Source: Actinoplanes campanulatus (GTDB lineage: Bacteria; Actinomycetota; Actinomycetes; Mycobacteriales; Micromonosporaceae). Taken from it: a stretch of DNA of 64,000 bases. The DNA lies in contig NZ_BMPW01000001.1 in NCBI RefSeq assembly GCF_014647795.1, forward strand, positions 248,001-312,000, given 5' to 3'. Shown here piece after piece: positions 25,604-33,857 of the stretch. A program made the position numbers and the translations under genes. Numbering within the stretch: position 1 is the stretch's first letter; every line of letters starts with the position of its first letter. The notes under the pieces are model-generated. The model worked only from the letters and a program-made list of their open reading frames with translations. It did no database searches and had not been told where the DNA came from.

Positions 25604-27192
25604 GACTCCCCGCCCCGGCGCCGCTCGCGGGCGGCGGACCGCGCGCGGGCCCGGCCGACCAGGCGTTCCACCTCGTCGGCGGTGGCCGGGCCGGGGTCGA
25701 CGACGCTGACCCAGCCCTGCACGGCGTAGGCCGGATGTGGGATCAGCGTGTCCGCCTCCGCGAAGTCGATCTTCTCGCTGTGTGCGGCGAACTCCTCCGG
25801 GCCGTAGCCGAACAGGGTGCGGAACTCGTCCCGCCCGACCTCGATGTTGAGCCGGTGACGGCCGTCCCCGGAGAGCCGGGACCGTTCGTCGAAGTCGGGC
25901 ACGTCGGCGTGGACGATCGTGGCGAACGGCCGCATCCGGTCCTCGCCCGCGAAGAAGAACCGGTCACCCCAGGTGAAGGATGGCATCTCGGAGCCGGGTT
26001 CGATCCGGGTCTCGGTCACGCCGGGCATCCCGCTGATCCGGGCGGCGACGGCCGCGCCGGGCCCGTGACCGATGTGCAGGATCGCGTCGCTCGCCTCGAC
26101 GATCCCGGTGGACAGCGGGAAGTGGCCGAGCAGGTCGGTCCGCCGCTCCCGCAGGTCCTCGCCGGCCGGCGGTGGGAGCAGCGCGGTCTCGGCGCCGAGT
26201 CGTTCCTCGTAGGTGCCGGTCTCCGGTCGCCCGAGCCCGGCCGGGGCGCTGGCGCCGAGGCTGCCGGCGACGAAGACGTACCGGTCGCCGAGCAGCGCCG
26301 AGACGATCGAGCCGGCGCCGGCCCACTCGGCGGCGTGGTCGACGCCCTCCCAGTGGGTCTCCCATCGGCTCGGGCCGCGCTGGAGGTGGGTGTTGTGGGC
26401 GGCGACCAGCACCGGGCCGCGGTCGTGTTCGACGGCGAGGATGTCGAGCAGGTTCTGCGCCATGATCGCGTCACGCGCCCCGAGCAGGCGGCCGATCCGC
26501 TCCGACTGGGTGCCGGGCACTGCCATCGCCGCGTGGTAGGTGAGCAGGCCGACGGCCGTGGTGGCGAGCACCTTCGCCCGGTGCCAGGCGGCCGGGGAGG
26601 TGTCCGCGACGAGGCGGGGCGCGTGGGCGTACAGGAGAGTCTTGAAGTCCTCGGCGATGCCGCGAAGCGCGGCGGCCTCCGGTGACCCGCCGGGTGATCG
26701 CGCCGCGTCGTACATGATCTCCGGCGCGGTCCAGCGGGCGTCGTCGCCGATCAGGCGATCGAGGTCGGGCGCCGGGACGCCGAGGTATTCGCGCAGCTCA
26801 CGAAGGTATTTTCCGGGGCTGGGGGCGGCCTCGATCTCGGTCGGGGCGTCGAAACCGTGGAAGGCGACGCGCTCGTGCGGCGGCAGCTTCCCGTTGTGGG
26901 CGCGCAGCCAGTCGATGAGTTCGCGGGTCGCCGGGTGGTCGCCCCAGCCGTGGCTGATGCCGGTGCTCAGGTCGAGGTCGTCGCGGCGGCCGCGCACGTA
27001 GTCGTCGACCGCGAGCCCGGCGGCCCGGTCCGACTCGATCGCGATGGACCGGAACCCGTGCCCGGCGAGCGTCTCGAGGATCCGGTTGCGCAGGCGCGGG
27101 AAGGCCGGTTCGGCGTGGTAAGGCTCGCCGAGCGCGAGCAGCTGCGGCCGGCGCCCGGAGATCAGGGACTGGAGCTCGGTGTCGAAAGCCAT
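25600..27192 (-). CDS. Erythromycin esterase-like / DUF6194 fusion protein
   Basis: 530 residues. Residues 1-395 resemble the erythromycin esterase (EreA/B) superfamily: LLALGEPYHAEPAFPRLRNRILETLAGHGFRSIAIESDR, AFHGFDAPTE, and VLVAAHNTHLQRG (catalytic His). Residues about 400-515 (MPSFTWGDRFFFAGEDRMRPFATIVHADVPDFD, LNIEVGRDEFRTLFGY, DTLIPHPAYAVQGWVSVVDPG) match DUF6194, normally a separate small protein. I see no frameshift between them, so it is a genuine fusion. Ere members open macrolide lactones, but many homologues have other roles; resistance is not proven. Divergent from a MerR-type regulator, which may control it. Confidence 0.82.
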   Translation of the reverse strand: MAFDTELQSLISGRRPQLLALGEPYHAEPAFPRLRNRILETLAGHGFRSIAIESDRAAGLAVDDYVRGRRDDLDLSTGISHGWGDHPATRELIDWLRAHNGKLPPHERVAFHGFDAPTEIEAAPSPGKYLRELREYLGVPAPDLDRLIGDDARWTAPEIMYDAARSPGGSPEAAALRGIAEDFKTLLYAHAPRLVADTSPAAWHRAKVLATTAVGLLTYHAAMAVPGTQSERIGRLLGARDAIMAQNLLDILAVEHDRGPVLVAAHNTHLQRGPSRWETHWEGVDHAAEWAGAGSIVSALLGDRYVFVAGSLGASAPAGLGRPETGTYEERLGAETALLPPPAGEDLRERRTDLLGHFPLSTGIVEASDAILHIGHGPGAAVAARISGMPGVTETRIEPGSEMPSFTWGDRFFFAGEDRMRPFATIVHADVPDFDERSRLSGDGRHRLNIEVGRDEFRTLFGYGPEEFAAHSEKIDFAEADTLIPHPAYAVQGWVSVVDPGPATADEVERLVGRARARSAARERRRGGES

Positions 27193-27195
27193 GAC

Positions 27196-27220
27196 CTCAA
27201 CCGTATCGTTGAACCAGCGG
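27196..27220. promoter_or_regulatory. Dyad operators between Ere-like and MerR-type genes
   Basis: CTCAAC-CGTATC-GTTGAA (27196-27213) and the overlapping AACC-AGC-GGTT (27212-27220 region) lie just outside the Ere-like ATG, within the presumed divergent promoter. CTCAAC/GTTGAG arms are typical of MerR-family sites, which suggests control by the adjacent double-MerR regulator. Confidence 0.45.
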
Positions 27221-27256
27221 TTGAAACTTTCCTTCGATCTACCTGGAGAGAGTGCG

Positions 27257-28018
27257 CTGAAGTCTCAAAACGGGGTTCACCGGCCGGTGGATCTGGCGCG
27301 GGCACACGGGCTGTCCGCGCAGGCGATCCGCAACTACGAACGGGCCGGAGTGATCCCGCCGGCCGGCCGCACGCCGAGCGGGTACCGGATCTACACCGGC
27401 GATCATGTGGGTGCGCTGGCCGCCTACCTGGGACTGATTCCCGGGTATGGCCACGCCACGGCCGGCGAGATCATGCGGGCGGTGCTGCGGGACGACGTCG
27501 ACGCCGCTCTGGCGCTGATCGACGCCGCACACGTGCAGTCGCGCCGCGACCGGGACACCGTGGCCGCTGTCGCCGCGGCCCTGGTCGAGGCTCCGGCCGG
27601 GCCGTCCGCGGACCGGCCGCTCCCCGTCGGCGTGCTCGCCCACCGGCTCGGCCTCACCCCGGCCACGCTGCGCAAATGGGAGCGGGCCGGGATCCTCACC
27701 CCGGAGCGGTCGAAGGGTGCCCGCGTCTACTCCCCCGACGACGTCCGCGACGCCGAACTGGCACACCTGCTGCGCCGCGGTGGGTACCTGCTGGATCACA
27801 TCGCGACCGTGATCGAGCAGGTCCGCGCGGCGGGCGGTCCGGGGCCGCTGGCCGCGTCGATCGAGCAGTGGCGGGAGCGGCTCACCGCCCGCGGCCGGGC
27901 CATGCTGACCGGGTCGGCGCGGCTGGCGGAATTCCTGGAGCGGACGGACGCCGCCCCGCCCGTGGGGGTTACGGGCGGGGCGGCGGATCGCGGCGATCAG
28001 TACGGGAAGTCGCGGTAA
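27257..28018 (+). CDS. Double-HTH MerR-family regulator (TioE-like)
   Basis: About 253 residues with two MerR-type helix-turn-helix units: RPVDLARAHGLSAQAIRNYERAGVIPPAGRTPSGYRIY near the start and LPVGVLAHRLGLTPATLRKWERAGILTPERSKGARVYSPDDVRDAELAHLLRRGGY at about 125-180. This tandem layout is that of TioE-type regulators. No ATG suits; CTG 27257 is six bases after GGAGAG and keeps the family N-terminus, while GTG 27287 would remove part of the first HTH. It overlaps the convergent PRC-barrel gene by 22 bp. Confidence 0.82.
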   Translation: MKSQNGVHRPVDLARAHGLSAQAIRNYERAGVIPPAGRTPSGYRIYTGDHVGALAAYLGLIPGYGHATAGEIMRAVLRDDVDAALALIDAAHVQSRRDRDTVAAVAAALVEAPAGPSADRPLPVGVLAHRLGLTPATLRKWERAGILTPERSKGARVYSPDDVRDAELAHLLRRGGYLLDHIATVIEQVRAAGGPGPLAASIEQWRERLTARGRAMLTGSARLAEFLERTDAAPPVGVTGGAADRGDQYGKSR

Positions 28019-28407
28019 CTACCGGTGTAGTAGTCACCGACCTGCCGGCGGTACTCCGGCGTCTCGAAGGTCTCCTTGTCGTACTCCGGGGAGTCCTTGA
28101 TCTGCTCCTTCGTACGGTCCACGTAGACCTTCCGCTCGGTGTGATCGAAGGTCTGCACCGTGCCGGCCGGGAGGAGAACCTTCCGTCCGAAGATCCACGG
28201 TCCGGTGTCGACCACGAGGAACGCGTCACCGACGTCGTAGCTGGCCTTGTCGATCGATCCGATGTGACCATCGGTCGCCTCGACGCGGTACCCGACCAGG
28301 TCCACGCCGGCCCGCCCGGTTTCTTCGGCGCTCTCCACGGTCACCGGGTCGTTGCCCAGTGCCGACGGCTCACGCCAGGCCCACGGGGTGAACGGCGTAG
28401 GTTGCAT
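27997..28407 (-). CDS. PRC-barrel domain protein
   Basis: 136 residues from ATG 28407 (GAGGAGG five bases upstream); a GTG one codon earlier is also open. The barrel core reads LVGYRVEATDGHIGSIDKASYDVGDAFLVVDTGPWIFGRKVLLPAGTVQTFDHTERKVYVDRTKEQIKDSP. PRC-barrel proteins are small beta-barrels often induced by stress or linked to RNA or membrane complexes. The tail is Tyr/Asp-rich (EYRRQVGDYYTGSYRDFPY). Single gene. Confidence 0.88.
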   Translation of the reverse strand: MQPTPFTPWAWREPSALGNDPVTVESAEETGRAGVDLVGYRVEATDGHIGSIDKASYDVGDAFLVVDTGPWIFGRKVLLPAGTVQTFDHTERKVYVDRTKEQIKDSPEYDKETFETPEYRRQVGDYYTGSYRDFPY

Positions 28408-28471
28408 CACGGCCTCCTCAAATCGATGAATTCGCCGTTGTTCATCTCCTACCCACCCACCCGCGGGCTAA

Positions 28472-29401
28472 TCACCGCACGATGTCACTTCCGTTCAGCG
28501 CGGCCAGTTCGGCACGGTTCGGCAGGCCCTCGCAGTCGCCCGGGACGGTGACCGCGAAGGCGCCCGAGGCGATCGCGGTGTGCAGCCGCCGGGCGGGATC
28601 CGCCCCGGCCAGCCGGTCGGCCAGATAGCCGGCCACGAACGCGTCACCGGCCCCGACCGGGTCGATCGCCGTCACCCGCAGCGCCGGGACGTCGAACCGC
28701 TCCCCGGCGATCGAGGCCGTGCAGCCGCGTGCCCCGTCCTTGACGATCACCTCGGACGGCCCGAGCTTCGCCAGACCGTCCACCGGGTCGGCGGAGCCCA
28801 CGACGAGGGCCGCCTCGTCCGGGCCGGCGAACACCACGTCGGCCCGGCTCACCAGGTCGCGCAGCACCGGGGCGGCATCGGACTCCGACCACAGCTTGCC
28901 GCGGTAGTTGACGTCCACCGACACCGGGACGCCGGCCGCGCGGGCCTCCTCGACGGCGTGGAAGACGGCCGCCCGGGCGGTGTCGCTCAGCGCCGGAGTG
29001 ATGCCGGTGACGTGCAGAATCCCGGCCGCGGCCACCTCGTCGCGCGGGATGTCGACCGGGGCCAGGCGGGAGCCCGCACTGCCGGCCCGGTGGTAGTCGG
29101 CCTGGATGAACTCGCCGGACCTGCGGTAGCGGATCATCAGGCCGGTGTGCGCCTCGCCGGGGACGGCCAGCACGCGGACCCCCGATGCCCGGAGGCGGGC
29201 GGCGACGAGAGCGCCGGTCGCGTCCGGGCCGAGACGGCCCAGCCAGGTCGCGGAACCGCCGAGGCGGGCCACGCCGATGGCAACGTTGCTCTCCGCGCCG
29301 GCGACACCGAGGGTGAAGCCGCGGGCGTGCTCCAGCGGGCCGATCCCGTCGGCCACGAAGATGCCCATCGACTCACCGAGGGTGAGGAGCCCGCCGGTCA
29401 T
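28472..29401 (-). CDS. kdgK: PfkB-family sugar kinase, probable 2-keto-3-deoxygluconate kinase
   Basis: 309 residues from ATG 29401. PfkB hallmarks: LTLGESMGIFVADGIG, GVAGAESNVAIGVARLG (first signature region), and DPVGAGDAFVAGYLADRL (second signature with catalytic Asp and anion hole GAGD). YRRSGEFIQADYHRAGSAGSRL matches KDG kinases. It overlaps the aldolase gene as ATGA, and kinase plus KDPG aldolase is the terminal pair of hexuronate/gluconate degradation, giving pyruvate and glyceraldehyde-3-phosphate. Confidence 0.88.
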   Translation of the reverse strand: MTGGLLTLGESMGIFVADGIGPLEHARGFTLGVAGAESNVAIGVARLGGSATWLGRLGPDATGALVAARLRASGVRVLAVPGEAHTGLMIRYRRSGEFIQADYHRAGSAGSRLAPVDIPRDEVAAAGILHVTGITPALSDTARAAVFHAVEEARAAGVPVSVDVNYRGKLWSESDAAPVLRDLVSRADVVFAGPDEAALVVGSADPVDGLAKLGPSEVIVKDGARGCTASIAGERFDVPALRVTAIDPVGAGDAFVAGYLADRLAGADPARRLHTAIASGAFAVTVPGDCEGLPNRAELAALNGSDIVR

Positions 29402-30036
29402 GAGCGGGCGAAGGCGACGGCGTCCACCGCGTGGCGGGCGCGGGCGGCCAGGGCGGTGAGGCTGCCACCGGTGGCGGCGTCGCCGATCAGCGGGCCGCCG
29501 AGGCCGACCGCGACGGCGCCGGCCGTGAGCCACTTGGCGATGTCGTCGAGCCCGATCCCGCCGGTCGGCATGATCCGCACGCCGGGCAGCGGGCCGCGCA
29601 CGTCCTTGAGGTAGCCGGGGCCGAGGCCACCGGCCGGGAACAGCTTGATCAGCGGGGCGCCCGCCTGGAACGCGGCGTGGATCTCGGTGGGGCTGAACGT
29701 GCCCGGGTAGAACGGGACGGACTGCGGGCCGAGGCCGCTGACCGGCGCGACCAGGAAGGTCGCGCCGGCGTCGACCGCGGCCTTCGCGTCGTCGTCGGTG
29801 AGAACGGTGCCCGCGCCGACCATCACGGTGGCCGGCAGTTGCCGGCACAGGCCGGAGATCGCCTCGAGGGCACCCTGCGAGGTGAGGGTGACCTCGAGGG
29901 CGGTGATGCCGGCGGCGACCAGCACATCGGCGACGGCGGCGAACCCGTCGGCGGTCGGGGCCCGGAGGACGGCGACGAGACCGCTGTCGACGATGGCGGC
30001 GGAGACAGGATCGAGGGGAGCACGTTGATCGGTCAC
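29398..30036 (-). CDS. eda: KDPG/KHG aldolase
   Basis: 212 residues from GTG 30036. Class I aldolase motifs: GITALEVTLTS (general-base Glu48), VGAGTVLT, FLVAPVSG, PLIKLFPAGGLGPGYLKDVRGPLPGVRIMPTGGI, with Schiff-base Lys131. It cleaves 2-keto-3-deoxy-6-phosphogluconate. Translationally coupled to the KDG kinase. A perfect palindrome 18 bp before its start is a likely operator. Confidence 0.93.
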   Translation of the reverse strand: MTDQRAPLDPVSAAIVDSGLVAVLRAPTADGFAAVADVLVAAGITALEVTLTSQGALEAISGLCRQLPATVMVGAGTVLTDDDAKAAVDAGATFLVAPVSGLGPQSVPFYPGTFSPTEIHAAFQAGAPLIKLFPAGGLGPGYLKDVRGPLPGVRIMPTGGIGLDDIAKWLTAGAVAVGLGGPLIGDAATGGSLTALAARARHAVDAVAFARS

Positions 30037-30053
30037 GTTTCGATCCTGCCCGA

Positions 30054-30067
30054 TGCAAACATTTGCA
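30054..30067. promoter_or_regulatory. Perfect palindromic operator before the aldolase-kinase operon
   Basis: TGCAAACATTTGCA, a perfect 14-bp dyad directly upstream of the aldolase GTG. The size and form suit a LacI- or GntR-family dimer. No such regulator gene is adjacent; the LacI gene at 54.2 kb has different TTGCAAG-type sites. Confidence 0.6.
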
Positions 30068-30091
30068 GCCAGATCTCTCCGATCGCCGGGC

Positions 30092-30937
30092 TCAGCCGCC
30101 CAGCAGGCGGCCGATCGTGTCGAAGACGTCGGCGTAGAAGGTGCCGCCGATGCTGCGGAAGAGCTGGAAGTCCTTGCCCGGGCTGCCGAAGAAGGGCCGC
30201 AGCGTCCAGGCGAGCTGGGTGCCGACGAAGCCGAACAGCAGGATCCAGATGTAGAGCAGGGTCATGCTGGTCGAGCCGTCGGTGGCGGCCGGGGGACGCG
30301 AGCCGAAATCGGGGATCTGCACCTGCGTCTTCACCGGCGCCGGGGCGGTGAGCACGGCGCCGTTCTTGTCGGCGGTGTCCACGGCCGGTTCGGCGGTCAC
30401 GGCGACCACCGGCGCCTGCGCGGCCCGCTTGGCGGCCAGCGCCTTGGCCTCCTGGTGCTCGTTGAGGGCCCGCATGCCGGCGGTCAGGAAGCGCAGCCCG
30501 ACCATCGCGGTCAGCATCAGGATCCCGACGTTGAGCAGCTTGAAGAACGCGTAGCTCTGGGCCGTGATCAGGAAGAACAGGCTGATCGGCGCGAACGCCA
30601 GGGTGAGCACGGCGGTCACCGTGATGGTCACCATGATCAGGGTGAGCGCCTGGAGCACCGACAGCTTGGCCCCGAAGACCAGATTGAACAGATACAGCGT
30701 CGGCAGGCAGATGGCCAGGGTGGCCAGGAACAGCAGGGGAAGCTTCACAAAGGACGCGGCGGCCTGCACCGCGCCGTTGGAGAAGCCGAGGACCGCGCCG
30801 TACAGCGCCAGGCTCAGCGCCGAGCTGACCAGCATCTGCCCGGTGAGCTGCTTGAGGTCGCGCTCCTCGTTGATCTGGTTCCAGATGCCGTCCCGGTCTC
30901 GGAGCAGGCGTTCTATCACCAGCAAACTGTTGGCCAT
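30092..30937 (-). CDS. Membrane protein with cytoplasmic insert, unknown function
   Basis: 281 residues. Residues 1-160 hold about four helices with a notably conserved-looking set of motifs: LLVIERLLRDRDGIWNQI, GAVLGFSNG, PLLFLATLAICLPTLYLFNLVFGAKLSVLQAL, FAPISLFFLITAQSYAFFKLLNV. A polar Ala/Pro-rich insert (165-215) and a last helix (TLLYIWILLFGFVGTQLAWTL) follow. Similar proteins in cyanobacteria and actinobacteria carry the database label actin-binding WH2 domain, which has no mechanistic support that I can see. Single gene. Confidence 0.7.
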   Translation of the reverse strand: MANSLLVIERLLRDRDGIWNQINEERDLKQLTGQMLVSSALSLALYGAVLGFSNGAVQAAASFVKLPLLFLATLAICLPTLYLFNLVFGAKLSVLQALTLIMVTITVTAVLTLAFAPISLFFLITAQSYAFFKLLNVGILMLTAMVGLRFLTAGMRALNEHQEAKALAAKRAAQAPVVAVTAEPAVDTADKNGAVLTAPAPVKTQVQIPDFGSRPPAATDGSTSMTLLYIWILLFGFVGTQLAWTLRPFFGSPGKDFQLFRSIGGTFYADVFDTIGRLLGG

Positions 30938-30989
30938 CTCGATCTCCCGTTCAGGTGGGGGGAAAGTTCGCGGAGGTTACCCTGTCGCC

Positions 30990-31265
30990 GTGACTGACCC
31001 AACCCTCAGGGCCTCCGACGCGGAACGGTACCGTGTCGTCGCAATGCTCGAAAAGCATGCGGCCGCAGGTCGTTTGACACTTGATGAATTCACCGAGCGC
31101 GTCGACCGCGCCCTCGCCTGCCGCACCCACGGCGATCTGACCGCGGTCACGGCCGATCTACCGGCGTCCCCTCGGGAAGAGGACAACCGTCATCTGCTGT
31201 GGGCGTTCCTGGCCGCGGCCGTCGTACTGGTCGTCTTCAGCGTCGTTCTCGGTCTGGCTCGCTGA
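30990..31265 (+). CDS. DUF1707 protein with C-terminal membrane helix
   Basis: 91 residues from GTG 30990. The DUF1707 pattern is complete: LRASDAERYRVVAMLEKHAAAGRLTLDEFTERVDRALACRTHGDLTAVTADLP, a SHOCT-like short helical module. One membrane helix follows (LLWAFLAAAVVLVVFSVVLGL). A GGAGG lies 13 bases upstream. Small membrane-anchored DUF1707 proteins are abundant in actinobacteria and uncharacterised. It overlaps the convergent gene by 29 bp. Confidence 0.9.
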   Translation: MTDPTLRASDAERYRVVAMLEKHAAAGRLTLDEFTERVDRALACRTHGDLTAVTADLPASPREEDNRHLLWAFLAAAVVLVVFSVVLGLAR

Positions 31266-31788
31266 GCGACCGCGCCCGCCCGTTCAGCGACGGCGACGGC
31301 TTCGGCGGGGTGTCCACGATGCCCAGCTCATCGCGCACCGCCGCCTCGAACTGCTGCATGACCAGCGGAACCTGCGCCAGCAGCTCACGGAAGTGGGTGT
31401 GCGGGTGCACCCCGACCACGGCGGCCGGATTCATCTCCCCGTGCAGGCGTTCCAGCTGGAGATGGACGGCGAGGGCCGCGCTGCGCACCGGGCCGGAGGC
31501 GAGCAGCCGCACCGGCATCAGGGCCGGGCCGACCTGGTCCACGTACACCAGCGCGGTCGGCGGCTTCTCACCCGCCTCGTACGCGGCCCGCAGCTTGTGG
31601 GTGGCCCGGTCGAAGGCGGCCAGCAACCGGCAGTAGGCGTCCTTGCGTTCCTCATACCACTGCCGGTCCCGGCGTTCCCGGGTCAGCAGCACCTTGTTAC
31701 GGGCGGCGACGAGGTGCGCCACCGCGGCACCGGCGAGCGCGAACACGACAGCCACCAGGGGCAGTCCCCACCACGGGATCTGAGACAC
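31237..31788 (-). CDS. Single-pass membrane protein, unknown function
   Basis: 183 residues. An N-terminal helix (IPWWGLPLVAVVFALAGAAVAHLVA) is followed by a basic cytoplasmic helical domain starting KVLLTRERRDRQWYEERKDAYCRLLAAFDRA, a pattern seen in many small actinobacterial proteins of this type. The tail is Pro/Ser/Arg-rich. No family name can be given. Confidence 0.72.
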   Translation of the reverse strand: MSQIPWWGLPLVAVVFALAGAAVAHLVAARNKVLLTRERRDRQWYEERKDAYCRLLAAFDRATHKLRAAYEAGEKPPTALVYVDQVGPALMPVRLLASGPVRSAALAVHLQLERLHGEMNPAAVVGVHPHTHFRELLAQVPLVMQQFEAAVRDELGIVDTPPKPSPSLNGRARSLSEPDRERR

Positions 31789-31856
31789 CCGTTTACCGTA
31801 TCGAGCCCCGCGCCGGGCGGTCTGTCAACCACTCCTCGCGGGGAGCGGGCCGACGG

Positions 31857-32897
31857 TCACCGCAGCCGGTAGAAGCGCCAGAACTCGTTCTCGATGCCGA
31901 GCACCTCGGGCGTGGTGAATCCGGCCTCGCGTGCCCAGCCGAGCAGGGTCGGCGTGCGCAGGATCGTCCCGTTGGCGAGCACCGGGTCCTCGGCCCGGGT
32001 GGCGGGCAGGCAGTGCAGGACGCTGAACGCGTACTGCAACCGCTCCACCTCCCCGGCCGGCGCGGTGAACTCGTCGGCGACCCGCTCGTCGGCGATGAAC
32101 ACGCTGCCGCCGGGGGCGAGCAGCTCACGGGCGTTGCGCAGCACCCCGACCGGGTCGCCCATGTCGTGCAGCGCCTCGAACACGGTGACCAGATCGTAGG
32201 CGCCCGCGGCGGCGACCGCGTCCCCGGTGCTGAAGCCGACCCGGTCGGCGACCCCGGCCTCGGCCGCGACCCGCCGGGCCTCGCTGATCGAGTGCTCGTC
32301 CAGGTCGACGCCGTGGACCGTGATCGCGGGGTAGGCGCGGGCCATGGCCACCGACGAGTGCCCCATGCCGCAGCCCAGGTCGAGCACCCGGGCGCCGGGC
32401 AGGTCGCGCAGGCGGCGGTCGATGCCGGGCACGGCGGGCAGCCACTCGCCGCCGAGAAGATGGGTGAACATCGGGCGGTTGAAGCCGGCGATGCCGTGGC
32501 GCACGTGGCCGTACTCGGTGTAGGGCACTCCGGCGCCGGTCCGGAAGGCCTCGACGACCCGTGGGGTGAGCAGGGCGATGCCGAGGGCGAACTCGCCGGC
32601 GGCGCCCGCGTACGCCGGCCCGTCCTCGTCGAGGAGCACCTCGGCCACACCGGGGGCGAGCGCGAACCCGTCGTCGCCGAGGTTCAGGAAGCCGGCCGCG
32701 GCCTGCTGTTCCAGCCATTCACGGGCGTACCGTTCGTCGATGCCGGCGGCCGTGGCGAGCCCGGCCGGGGTGCGCGGGCCGTCCCGCAGCGCGGTGTAGA
32801 GGCCGAGCCGGCGGCCGAGCTCGACGGTACAGAGTTCGAGGGCGCCGGTGAGCGCGCCGAGCAGGCGCTCACCCAGGATGGCGGTCGGTGATGTCAT
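31857..32897 (-). CDS. SAM-dependent methyltransferase with N-terminal winged helix
   Basis: 346 residues from ATG 32897. Residues about 20-75 are a winged-helix dimerisation/substrate domain (LGRRLGLYTALRDGPRTPAGLATAAGIDERYAREWLEQQAAAGFL). The class I Rossmann core follows: ARVLDLGCGMGHSSVAMARAYP (motif I), VHGVDLDEHS and AYDLVTVFEALHDMGDPVGVLRNARELLAPGGSVFIADE. The plan resembles O-methyltransferases and antibiotic-tailoring enzymes; the substrate is unknown. Divergent from an oxidoreductase gene. Confidence 0.87.
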   Translation of the reverse strand: MTSPTAILGERLLGALTGALELCTVELGRRLGLYTALRDGPRTPAGLATAAGIDERYAREWLEQQAAAGFLNLGDDGFALAPGVAEVLLDEDGPAYAGAAGEFALGIALLTPRVVEAFRTGAGVPYTEYGHVRHGIAGFNRPMFTHLLGGEWLPAVPGIDRRLRDLPGARVLDLGCGMGHSSVAMARAYPAITVHGVDLDEHSISEARRVAAEAGVADRVGFSTGDAVAAAGAYDLVTVFEALHDMGDPVGVLRNARELLAPGGSVFIADERVADEFTAPAGEVERLQYAFSVLHCLPATRAEDPVLANGTILRTPTLLGWAREAGFTTPEVLGIENEFWRFYRLR

Positions 32898-32919
32898 GCC
32901 GTCCAGCCTGCCGCTTGAC

Positions 32920-32935
32920 CTCAACCCTCGTTGAG
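32920..32935. promoter_or_regulatory. MerR-type dyad upstream of an oxidoreductase gene
   Basis: CTCAAC-CCTC-GTTGAG, perfect 6-bp arms, directly preceded by a -35-like TTGACC (32915-32920). The layout is typical for MerR-family activators. The arms match those at 27196, so the double-MerR protein is one candidate. Confidence 0.5.
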
Positions 32936-32951
32936 CTTGCAGGCTTCGTTC

Positions 32952-33857
32952 ATGCGAGCTGCCGTCTTCGACCGTTTCGGTCCGCCCGAGGTCCTCCACG
33001 TCGCCGAGCTGCCGGATCCGGTGCCCGGGCCCGGCGAGGTGCTGGTCCGGGTGCGGGCCGCCGGTGTCCAACCGTTCGACGTCGCGGTACGCCGTGGCGC
33101 GATGCCCTGGGTGCGGGCCGAGTTCCCGCAGCAGATCGGCCAGGAGTACGCCGGTGTCGTCGAGCGCGCCGGCCCCGGGGTGGAGAACGTCCGCGCCGGC
33201 GACCCGGTCCTCGGCTCGACCATGCTGAACGCCGTCGCCGAGCTGCTCACCGTCCCGGCCGCGAACGTGGTCGCCAAACCGGACAGCCTGCCCTTCGCGG
33301 AGGCGGCCGGACTGGTCGCCGCGGCGCAGACGGCGAGCGGCGCCCTGCTGGAACTCGACGTGACCGCCGGTGACGTGCTGCTGGTGCACGCCGGCGCGGG
33401 CAGTGTCGGGACGATCGCCACCCAGTTGGCGGTCCGGGCCGGGGCCACCGTGATCGGCACGGCGAGTCCCGGCAACCACGACCGGCTGCGGGCCATGGGC
33501 GCGACGCCCGTGCCGTACGGAATCGACCTGCTCGAAGCCGTGCGGGCCACCGGCCTGAAGCCGACCGTGGCCCTGGACGCCGGAGGCGGCGAGGCGATCG
33601 CGCAGTCGATCGCGCTGGGTGTGCCGCCGGAGCGGGTCGGCACGATCGTCGACGACAAGGCGGCCGCCGAGCACGGCGCCCGGGTGGTGCGCGCGGGCCG
33701 TTCCCCGGAGCGGCTGGCCGAGGTGGTGGCGCTGGCCGCCGCGGGCGGGATCACCCTGCCGGTGCTGCCGTTCGTGTTCGAGGAGGTGGTGGCGGCTCAC
33801 GCGGCCGTGGAGTCGCGGCACGCCCGCGGCAAGGTGGTCGTCACGTTCGGGAGCTGA
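32952..33857 (+). CDS. NADP-dependent zinc-independent alcohol dehydrogenase-like oxidoreductase (MDR)
   Basis: 301 residues from ATG 32952. It starts MRAAVFDRFGPPEVL and has VRAAGVQPFDVAVRRG, IGQEYAGVVERAGPGVENVRAGDPVLG and the nucleotide loop VLLVHAGAGSVGTIATQLAVRAGATVIGTAS (GxGxxG). Zinc ligands are missing, so it belongs to the quinone oxidoreductase group reducing quinones or enones. Convergent with the GntR-TetR regulator gene (17-bp overlap). Confidence 0.9.
   Translation: MRAAVFDRFGPPEVLHVAELPDPVPGPGEVLVRVRAAGVQPFDVAVRRGAMPWVRAEFPQQIGQEYAGVVERAGPGVENVRAGDPVLGSTMLNAVAELLTVPAANVVAKPDSLPFAEAAGLVAAAQTASGALLELDVTAGDVLLVHAGAGSVGTIATQLAVRAGATVIGTASPGNHDRLRAMGATPVPYGIDLLEAVRATGLKPTVALDAGGGEAIAQSIALGVPPERVGTIVDDKAAAEHGARVVRAGRSPERLAEVVALAAAGGITLPVLPFVFEEVVAAHAAVESRHARGKVVVTFGS

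Noticed and set aside
25600-27192. Confident macrolide-resistance gene
   Set aside because: Family similarity alone does not prove macrolide hydrolysis; many Ere-like proteins have other or unknown substrates.
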